A stretch of 64,000 bases of DNA, from positions 119,993 through 183,992 of the forward strand of contig DLHG01000011.1 of assembly GCA_002483105.1 (NCBI GenBank). Direction: 5' to 3'. How positions within the stretch are numbered: position 1 is the stretch's first letter; each line of letters begins with the position of its first letter. The notes beneath the pieces are model-generated. The model did not search any database. It worked only from the letters and a program-made list of their open reading frames with translations, and was not told the origin of the DNA. This DNA comes from Bacteroidetes bacterium UBA7674. Its GTDB lineage: Bacteria; Bacteroidota; Bacteroidia; Chitinophagales; Chitinophagaceae. Below, piece by piece: positions 58,085-64,000 of the stretch. The position numbers and the translations under genes are program-made.

Positions 58085-58825
58085 ATGTTATCTAAGGCGC
58101 AAAATAAATATATTCGCTCGTTATCGCAGCAAAAATACCGTAAAGAATACAATGTATTCATAGTAGAGGGAGATAAGATAGCTCGTGAATGGCTTGCCGC
58201 CGATGCACGGATACAGATGATAGTAGCCACAGGGGCTTGGGCAGGGCAGAATAATACTCTTATATCGGCACATTCTGAGGCAACGGTTCATATAGTGGAG
58301 GCCTTTGAATTGCAGGCCATTTCAGGCTTACAGACCAATAATAGCGTGCTTTTGGTGGTGCATCACGACGTTGCGGAACTACCCGATACACTTAATGAAT
58401 GGTGTATCGCCCTCGATAACCTGCAAGACCCCGGTAATATGGGCACTATTATCCGTATCGCAGACTGGTTCGGTATCAGGCATATCATCTGCTCGCCCGA
58501 TTGCGTGGAGGCGTATAATCCTAAGGTGGTGCAGTCGGCTATGGGTGGCCACCTACGGGTGAATGTCTATGAGACAGATATAAAGAATTTCCTGGCCAAT
58601 ACCTCAATGCCCGTAGTTGCGGCTACGCTACACGGCGAAAGCGTGTATGAAATGAAGCGCATGGATGCAGGCGTACTGGTAATAGGTAACGAGTCGAAAG
58701 GCATATCTGCCGAAGTGCAAGCCTTAGCTACACGCCGGGTTACTATCCCGCGAAGGGGTGGTGCTGAGTCTTTGAATGCCGGAGTATCTGCGGGCATTTT
58801 GTGTTCCCTGCTATTGCCGTTATAA
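58085..58825 (+). CDS. TrmH/SpoU-family RNA 2'-O-methyltransferase
   Basis: 246 aa from the ATG at 58085; the frame extends upstream but into the tamL start region. N-terminal substrate-binding domain (KAQNKYIRSLSQQKYRKEYN, FIVEGDKIAREWL), then the SPOUT knot: ALDNLQDPGNMGTIIRIADW, the loop SPDCVEAYNPKVVQSAMGGH, VLVIGNESKGISAEV and RRVTIPRRGGAESLNAGVSA. It methylates a ribose in rRNA or tRNA; which site is unknown. Confidence 0.92.
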   Translation: MLSKAQNKYIRSLSQQKYRKEYNVFIVEGDKIAREWLAADARIQMIVATGAWAGQNNTLISAHSEATVHIVEAFELQAISGLQTNNSVLLVVHHDVAELPDTLNEWCIALDNLQDPGNMGTIIRIADWFGIRHIICSPDCVEAYNPKVVQSAMGGHLRVNVYETDIKNFLANTSMPVVAATLHGESVYEMKRMDAGVLVIGNESKGISAEVQALATRRVTIPRRGGAESLNAGVSAGILCSLLLPL

Positions 58826-58904
58826 AGACATTAAAATATCTTTTAAAAAAATTGGCATGAGTGTTGGATAGGCTCATGTATAGTTCACACTATAATTGTT
58901 TTTT

Positions 58905-59993
58905 ATGAAACGGATATTGTTACTCACGATCTTATTGGTAAGCACTCTCAGCGTGTTCGCACAAAGGGTGGCATCACTCAGGATAAAACTTTCCACCAAC
59001 CAGCTACTGGCAGTATCTGTTGATGACAGGTATTACGACAGGCGTGGTACTTCGATCACTATTGGTGACCTACCTGCCGGCAGACATTACCTAAAGGTAT
59101 ATAGCAACCGCATAGGCCGTAATGGAAACAGCAGGCCTAATATGGTGTATTCAGGATATGTCGACCTGAAACCAAACTCCCGCAACATGGCTGTGGTAGA
59201 TCCTTTTCAAAGGAAGATGACCATGCGTACCACGCAGACTTTCGACAGGAACGATAATGACGTGTATGAGAACTGGAACGACAGGCATGATAACAGGCGT
59301 AACGACAGGGACGATAGATATGATGACAGGTATAATGATAATGCGCTCCTGAACAGTGAAGTTTCCGACCTGAACGGAAGGGTACAGGACAGGTCGATGG
59401 ATGGTGACAAGCTGAAGTTGGTTCAGTCTGTACTAACGAACAGAACTTATTATACCGAACAACTACGCACCATGCTGGGTTGGTTCAGTTTTGAGAGTAC
59501 AAAACTTGAGTTCGCTAAATGGGCTTATGATAATGCAATAGATAAAGAGAACTACTGGAAGCTCGAAGACGTGTTTAGTTTTAGCAGTTCTAAAAATGAA
59601 CTGACCGAATATGTAGATGCAAGAAAGACCACTGTACCTGTGCGTGATAACAGGAACAGGTATAATGATCGCGACTATGAATATAATAACTACAATCCAC
59701 GTGCTATCAGCGACCAGGATGTAACAGACCTCGGCAGTCGCGTGAAAGACAGGATAACAGATAGTGACAAATTACAACTGGTACAGTCTGTACTAAAAGG
59801 CAAGGAATATTATACCGACCAGTTGCGTACTATGCTGGGCTGGTTCAGCTTCGAAAGCACTAAGCTCGATTTCGCGAAATGGGCTTACAATCAAACTTTA
59901 GACAACGAGAATTACTGGAAACTGGAGGATGTATTCAGCTTCACAAGCTCTAAAGACGAACTGAATGAATATATCCAAAGTAATAAGCGCTAA
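58905..59993 (+). CDS. DUF4476 protein with two tandem domains
   Basis: 362 aa from the ATG at 58905. Signal peptide KRILLLTILLVSTLSVFA, cut near FAQ. A small beta domain (about 20-105: RVASLRIKLSTNQLLAVSVD, ITIGDLPAGRHYLKVY) is followed by a Asp/Arg/Asn-rich stretch and two DUF4476 domains (about 160-250 and 275-362), each with LKLVQSVL or LQLVQSVL, YYTEQLRTMLGWFSFESTKL and FAKWAYDNAIDKENYWKLED. The two copies are clearly a recent internal duplication. Role unknown; probably in the periplasm. Confidence 0.85.
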   Translation: MKRILLLTILLVSTLSVFAQRVASLRIKLSTNQLLAVSVDDRYYDRRGTSITIGDLPAGRHYLKVYSNRIGRNGNSRPNMVYSGYVDLKPNSRNMAVVDPFQRKMTMRTTQTFDRNDNDVYENWNDRHDNRRNDRDDRYDDRYNDNALLNSEVSDLNGRVQDRSMDGDKLKLVQSVLTNRTYYTEQLRTMLGWFSFESTKLEFAKWAYDNAIDKENYWKLEDVFSFSSSKNELTEYVDARKTTVPVRDNRNRYNDRDYEYNNYNPRAISDQDVTDLGSRVKDRITDSDKLQLVQSVLKGKEYYTDQLRTMLGWFSFESTKLDFAKWAYNQTLDNENYWKLEDVFSFTSSKDELNEYIQSNKR

Positions 59994-60571
59994 CTGAGAT
60001 ACATCTTATAGCGTTTGTCGAACAGCTTGCCGGTAAGGTAACCGATACAACCACCGAGTATAGCACCACACAATACATCAAGCGGGTAGTGGACACCCAC
60101 ATATATCTGCGAATAAGAAACGACTATGGCCCATGGCAATGCTATGAGCCATAGTTTTTTGTACTTCTTTCTTAAAGAGAATATCGCGAAGAATGCCAGT
60201 GCAAAGTGATTGGTAGCGTGCGTAGACGGAAAGCTCTGTCCGCTACCGCAAGGTACCAGCAAATGGACAATGTCCATAAAGCGTGGATCATTGCAGGGGC
60301 GTGGGCGAAGAAAGTAGGGCTTAACAACAGAGGCACTGATAAAGTCACCCAATGCAAACGTCAGTACAAATGCCAGGCACCACATCCAACCCTTGCGCCC
60401 GAAATTCTTAGGCATAAATACCAGCAGGAAAAGATAAAGTGGGGCCCAGAACCATTGGTTCCTTAAGTAGGGCAGGATAAAGTCCAGAACAGGATGCTGC
60501 CAGATAACGTTCACCTGGTACCACGATATGTAGTCCCATGTAAACAGCCATTCCTTTAGTTCTTGCAGCAT
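59990..60571 (-). CDS. Phosphatase PAP2 family membrane protein
   Basis: 193 aa with about six helices. The three phosphatase motifs are present: KPYFLRPRPCN, PSTHATNHF and SYSQIYVGVHYPLDV. Such enzymes remove phosphate from undecaprenyl-PP, lipid A or phosphatidate on the outer face of the inner membrane. Its start codon overlaps the stop of the upstream methyltransferase (TAATG), so the two are co-transcribed. Its stop overlaps the DUF4476 stop by four bases. Confidence 0.88.
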   Translation of the reverse strand: MLQELKEWLFTWDYISWYQVNVIWQHPVLDFILPYLRNQWFWAPLYLFLLVFMPKNFGRKGWMWCLAFVLTFALGDFISASVVKPYFLRPRPCNDPRFMDIVHLLVPCGSGQSFPSTHATNHFALAFFAIFSLRKKYKKLWLIALPWAIVVSYSQIYVGVHYPLDVLCGAILGGCIGYLTGKLFDKRYKMYLS

Positions 60572-61308
60572 TATTGTTTTTTAAAGATCATGATCATCCT
60601 CGGCGAATCTGTAGGGTGATATTCTCCCAACTCATAGTCCCCGAAAGTACCTGTAAGTATCATGCCTGCTTTCCTGAACATCTGCACAAAGTCAGACAGG
60701 TCAAAAGCCGCCACACTTTCTACATAGGTACGCATATGTCCTGCGTCATCAAGGAAGGATATCTCTTTCAGTATATGTTTCCTTTCTTCTCTTCTCTTAA
60801 TGCTGAAGGTATAATCTCCACGCTCTGCCACTTCCTCCGACACCAACCTGCTCAGTACATAATCCCTGTTCAGGTAATCAATTACCAGAGTACCGTTTTT
60901 CTTCAACCCTGCGGCAAACGATTTAGCCGCCATCATATGGTCGCGGTCATGAGCGAAATATCCGAAGCTGGTAAAAAAATTGAAAGCGTAGTCGAAGTAA
61001 TTGATGTAAAAAGGGAAACGCATATCGTGCACCATAAACTGCAGGTGCTCATCTTCGTCTTCTTTTGCTTTTTCTATGGCAGGGTAGGAGAGGTCTATAC
61101 CTATAACATCCAGGTCATGCTCTGCCAGCTGACGGGCAAAGCGCCCTTCGCCACAGGCTATGTCCACTACACGGCTGCCGGGCATGGGCTGAAGATGGTC
61201 TATCAGGTTCTCTACAAACTCCTGTGCCTCAAATTCATCCCTGCTTTGGTACAATATCTTATAATACGGTGAGCCAAACCAACTTTCAAACCAATCTACT
61301 TTTTCCAT
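60571..61308 (-). CDS. Class I SAM-dependent methyltransferase
   Basis: 245 aa. SAM motif I is VVDIACGEGRFARQLAEHD with the acidic IGIDLSYPAIEKA two strands later, LQFMVHDMRFPF for motif II, and FNFFTSFGYFAHDRDHMMAA, a stretch frequent in methyltransferases annotated as UbiE-like or of unknown acceptor. First gene of a two-gene operon with the PAP2 phosphatase. Substrate unknown. Confidence 0.8.
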   Translation of the reverse strand: MEKVDWFESWFGSPYYKILYQSRDEFEAQEFVENLIDHLQPMPGSRVVDIACGEGRFARQLAEHDLDVIGIDLSYPAIEKAKEDEDEHLQFMVHDMRFPFYINYFDYAFNFFTSFGYFAHDRDHMMAAKSFAAGLKKNGTLVIDYLNRDYVLSRLVSEEVAERGDYTFSIKRREERKHILKEISFLDDAGHMRTYVESVAAFDLSDFVQMFRKAGMILTGTFGDYELGEYHPTDSPRMIMIFKKQ

Positions 61309-61324
61309 TTCCTGTTAATTACGA

Positions 61325-61332
61325 CAAAAGTA
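61325..61332 (-). promoter_or_regulatory. -7 box of the methyltransferase/PAP2 operon (TACTTTTG)
   Basis: Perfect TAnnTTTG on the minus strand, 16 nt before the ATG at 61308. Confidence 0.5.
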
Positions 61333-61357
61333 CTCCCCCAATCCCAAATCCCAATTA

Positions 61358-61870
61358 CTAATTCCATCTTGTCCTGTCCTTTACCTGCGATGGTGTTTTC
61401 AACATAGGATGTGTTTCTCCTACGATCGGGGCTTCCTCGGCAGATATATTAAATATGATCTCGCTTTTCGGCGCTATCTCCATATATAATACCTGGTCAG
61501 AACTCATCCATTGGTAGGTTTCCTTGTCAATGCTGATATAAGGATAAAAGCTCATGTTGGTCTTTATATAGTACCTGCCCACCTCGGGGATGCAATACGG
61601 ATAGGGGTGGAAGGGTATTATCAGTTTCTCGCCCCTTTTCCTGTCAGCATACAGGGCGCCGAAACGTTTGTTGTAAGACATCAGGTTGTATATTATAATG
61701 CCTGCATATAGGGAAATGCAGATGATAGGCATACCTATTGTTATAATGGGAACGACGAGAGAGAGTATCATCAAATAACGAAACTTTCGCCACCTTGTAT
61801 TTATAATATGATTTATATGTTCTCTATTAGCATGGTCGAATGGAACGTAGGTCTCAGGAGGCAGCATCAT
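61358..61870 (-). CDS. Hypothetical two-helix membrane protein
   Basis: Not recognised. 170 aa: a charged N-terminus, two adjacent helices (FRYLMILSLVVPIITIGM; IICISLYAGIIIYNLM), then a soluble beta-rich tail (KLIIPFHPYPYCIPEVGRYY, QVLYMEIAPKSEIIFNIS). The tail faces the cytosol by the positive-inside rule. It may share a promoter region with rpsA on the other strand. Confidence 0.55.
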   Translation of the reverse strand: MMLPPETYVPFDHANREHINHIINTRWRKFRYLMILSLVVPIITIGMPIICISLYAGIIIYNLMSYNKRFGALYADRKRGEKLIIPFHPYPYCIPEVGRYYIKTNMSFYPYISIDKETYQWMSSDQVLYMEIAPKSEIIFNISAEEAPIVGETHPMLKTPSQVKDRTRWN

Positions 61871-61952
61871 CAGTCTTTACAGCCTAAAGATATTAATATT
61901 ATATTATTTTGAAAACACAGATAATTAATTTTTGTCTTTTTAGAGATGTGCG

Positions 61953-61960
61953 TATCTTTG
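61953..61960 (+). promoter_or_regulatory. -7 box of rpsA (TATCTTTG)
   Basis: Perfect TAnnTTTG followed by CCGCC, with TTTG at 61931-61934 (22 bases upstream) as a -33 match, 36 nt before the TTG start. Confidence 0.6.
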
Positions 61961-61981
61961 CCGCCCAAATTCTACTTAAAA

Positions 61982-61987
61982 AGGAGG
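61982..61987 (+). promoter_or_regulatory. Strong Shine-Dalgarno sequence of rpsA (AGGAGG)
   Basis: AAAAAGGAGGAAC nine bases before the TTG at 61997. A full anti-SD match is rare in this window, where most starts have none, and decides TTG over the ATG at 62012. Confidence 0.7.
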
Positions 61988-61996
61988 AACTAAAAC

Positions 61997-63814
61997 TTGA
62001 CAGAAAATCAAATGCAAGAACAAGTTACCGCCCAGGCATCAGCACATGATGATTTTGACTGGAGCGTTGACAAACGCAATGTAGCTCACTACACAGATGA
62101 CACACGTGAGCAAATGGACCAATTGTACGGTGGTACATTCAAGGCCATTGACGAAGCAGAATTGCTTCAAGGTATTATCGTTGGTCTTACTAAGACTGAT
62201 GCTATTATCAACATCGGTTTTAAATCCGATGGTTTAGTTTCACTCAATGAGTTCCGCGACATGCCGAACGTTCAAATTGGTGAAGAAATCGAAGTGATGG
62301 TTGTGGAGAAAGAAGATCGCCACGGTCACTTGCACCTGAGCCGTAAAATGGCCCGCCAACTTCGTGCTTGGCAAAAAATCGTTGATTTCTACAAAACCGG
62401 CGAAGTTGTTACTGGTACTATAACATCTAAAACTAAGGGTGGCCTTATCGTGGATGTATATGGTCTGGAAACATTCTTACCAGGTTCACAAATCGACGTT
62501 AAGCCTGTAACTGATTACGATCAGTATGTAGGAAAAACTATGGATTTCAAAGTTGTGAAAATCAACGAAGCTATCCGTAACGCAGTCGTGAGCCACAAAG
62601 CGCTTATCGAAAGCGATATCGAACAACAACGTAGCGTTATCATCTCTCAACTCGAGAAAGGACAAGTACTGGAAGGTACAGTTAAGAATGTTACCGACTT
62701 CGGTGCGTTCATCGATCTGGGTGGTGTTGACGGATTACTATACATTACCGACATTAGCTGGGGCCGCGTAACGCATCCGAGCGAAGTGCTGGAAAATGGC
62801 AAGAAACTGAACGTCGTAGTACTTGACTTCGATGACGAAAGAAAACGTATCAGCCTTGGCCTGAAACAACTGACTCCTCATCCTTGGGATAACCTGGTAG
62901 GTGAAATATCTGAAGGTGCTAAGGTGAAAGGTAAAGTTGTGAACATCGAAGATTACGGTGCTTTCCTTGAAATTCAACCTGGTGTTGAAGGTCTGGTGCA
63001 CGTATCTGAGATCACATGGTCTTCTCAGCCTATCAACGCGAAGGAATTCTTCAAGATGGGTGAAGAGCACGAAGCTGTAGTTGTAACACTTGACAAAGAA
63101 GAGCGCAAGATGAGCCTTTCTATCAAGCAAATGACTGAAGATCCGTGGGAGACTATCGAAAACAAATACCCTGTTGACAGCCGTCATAAAGGTACTGTGA
63201 AGAACATCACTCCTTATGGTGTGTTCGTAGAACTTGAAACTGGTATCGGTGGTATGATTCACATCAGCGACCTTAGCTGGATCAAGCGTTACAATCACCC
63301 GAGCGAGTTCACTAAAGTTGGTGATGAAATAGATGTTACTATCCTCAGCATCGATAAAGAGAACCGTAAGCTGGCTCTTGGTCACAAACAACTGGAAGAA
63401 GATCCTTGGAATACGTTTGAAACAGTATTCCCTATCGGATCAGTACATGAAGGCAGCGTAACTCGTAAAGACGAGAAAGGTGCAACTGTACAACTTCAGT
63501 ATGGACTGGAAGCATACGCTCCTGCCCGTCACCTGAAAATGGAAGATGGCAATAACGTAGAAGCTGATCAGATAGCACAATTCGTTATCATTGAGTTCGA
63601 TCGCAATGACAAACGTATCATGGTGTCTCACACTCGTACCTGGGAACAAGGTAAAATAGAAGAAAAAGAAGCTACCAAGAAAGATGCAGCTTCTGAAGCT
63701 AAGAAAGCAGTGAAGAACGTACAATCTAAGGTTGAAAAACCAACGCTTGGCGATCTGGGTGCTCTTGCAGCTATCAAAGACAAAATGAAGAAAGCAGAAG
63801 AAGGAGATAACTAA
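61997..63814 (+). CDS. rpsA: 30S ribosomal protein S1
   Basis: 605 aa from the TTG (MTENQMQEQVTAQ), with the acidic and S1-repeat structure of bS1. At least five S1 folds are visible, for example GLTKTDAIINIGFKSDGLVS, TGTITSKTKGGLIVDVYGLE, VTDFGAFIDLGGVDGLLYIT, NIEDYGAFLEIQPGVEGLVH and NITPYGVFVELETGIGGMIH, then a C-terminal Lys/Ala-rich tail. It binds mRNA and docks on the 30S subunit. The start codon is non-AUG and has a strong SD, which may be used for autogenous control. Terminator follows at 63836. Confidence 0.95.
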   Translation: MTENQMQEQVTAQASAHDDFDWSVDKRNVAHYTDDTREQMDQLYGGTFKAIDEAELLQGIIVGLTKTDAIINIGFKSDGLVSLNEFRDMPNVQIGEEIEVMVVEKEDRHGHLHLSRKMARQLRAWQKIVDFYKTGEVVTGTITSKTKGGLIVDVYGLETFLPGSQIDVKPVTDYDQYVGKTMDFKVVKINEAIRNAVVSHKALIESDIEQQRSVIISQLEKGQVLEGTVKNVTDFGAFIDLGGVDGLLYITDISWGRVTHPSEVLENGKKLNVVVLDFDDERKRISLGLKQLTPHPWDNLVGEISEGAKVKGKVVNIEDYGAFLEIQPGVEGLVHVSEITWSSQPINAKEFFKMGEEHEAVVVTLDKEERKMSLSIKQMTEDPWETIENKYPVDSRHKGTVKNITPYGVFVELETGIGGMIHISDLSWIKRYNHPSEFTKVGDEIDVTILSIDKENRKLALGHKQLEEDPWNTFETVFPIGSVHEGSVTRKDEKGATVQLQYGLEAYAPARHLKMEDGNNVEADQIAQFVIIEFDRNDKRIMVSHTRTWEQGKIEEKEATKKDAASEAKKAVKNVQSKVEKPTLGDLGALAAIKDKMKKAEEGDN

Positions 63815-63835
63815 TCCTGCTGACTCGTTAATATT

Positions 63836-63874
63836 AAAGCCACCCCGACCATATGGTTGGGGTGGCTTTTTTTG
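63836..63874 (+). terminator. Terminator after rpsA
   Basis: AAAGCCACCCC / GGGGTGGCTTT with an inner ACCATATGGT, and seven T after it. Confidence 0.85.
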
Positions 63875-63892
63875 TGCCCTTTGGTTCCGCTC

Positions 63893-64000
63893 TCAAAAAA
63901 ACGCTCCCGCTCTCCCTCCGTTCTCGCTCTGTTTCCCGCTCTCAAAATGCTCTCGCTCTGTTTCCCGCTCTCCCTCCGCTCTCGCTCTGTTTCCCGCTCT
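63893..64000. repeat. GCTCTCGCTCTGTTTCCC tandem phrase array
   Basis: Three near-exact copies of CTCGCTCTGTTTCCCGCTCT, with CCGCTCTC and CCTCCG in between, running off the right edge of the window. A related phrase is at 34454-34482. No coding frame is supported. Confidence 0.65.

Overview
The window looks like chromosomal DNA from a member of the Bacteroidota, most likely the Chitinophagaceae or a close relative. Four things point there: gliding-motility-associated / type IX secretion C-terminal domains on several secreted proteins; typical Bacteroidota families (TamL-type Omp85 lipoprotein, DUF4476, DUF6629, TMEM175, TonB-family transducer, short primary sigma factor); promoters with the TAnnTTTG -7 box instead of an E. 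coli -10; and an almost complete absence of Shine-Dalgarno sequences. I see no tRNA, rRNA, CRISPR array, prophage or insertion sequence with a recognisable transposase.

Layout. 1-4.8 kb: end of an NADP-dependent oxidoreductase, then lutA-like, ribH, a membrane TPR protein and pdhA on the minus strand, with recF diverging from pdhA. 4.8-6.9 kb: an accessory patch with a DUF559 (PD-(D/E)XK) endonuclease gene between inverted copies of a dispersed hairpin repeat, and a phage-terminase-small-subunit-like HTH gene that ends in a 21-bp tandem repeat. 6.9-14.8 kb: a DUF998 fusion protein, an SLC13-type anion transporter, a PAS histidine kinase with its response regulator, DUF6629, DUF1801, and a YeiH-type transporter amid many hairpin repeats. 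15.0-17.5 kb: an AT-rich island with a minimal CHAT/caspase-fold protease candidate, a 93-aa unknown, and a two-gene unit of membrane proteins. 17.6-22.6 kb: citrate synthase, a deoxyhypusine-synthase-like protein, unknowns and pth. 22.7-28.8 kb: two tandem, partly duplicated giant secreted PKD proteins with gliding-motility C-termini. 29-49 kb: a housekeeping mosaic (htpG, pruA, leucine dehydrogenase, tonB-like, rpoD, glutaryl-CoA dehydrogenase, SMR pump), with lipoproteins, glycosyltransferases, a C45 acyltransferase and a cytochrome/PHM-type copper monooxygenase. 49-64 kb: valS, duplicated outer-membrane barrel genes beside a Crp/Fnr regulator and arginase, tamL, a TrmH-type methyltransferase, a DUF4476 protein, PAP2, a methyltransferase, and rpsA.

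How the genes work together. Central carbon entry (PdhA, GltA) and amino-acid catabolism (P5C dehydrogenase, leucine dehydrogenase, arginase, glutaryl-CoA dehydrogenase) fit an aerobic protein- and polymer-degrading heterotroph. The envelope genes (TamL, TonB, barrels, T9SS cargo) fit a gliding or surface-degrading lifestyle. The most interesting unexplained items are the CHAT-like protease island, the DUF559 gene framed by inverted repeats whose inner stems differ from copy to copy, the HTH gene with its 21-bp array, a near-palindrome at about -42 of both duplicated barrel genes next to a Crp/Fnr gene, and a strong Shine-Dalgarno sequence before a TTG start on rpsA.
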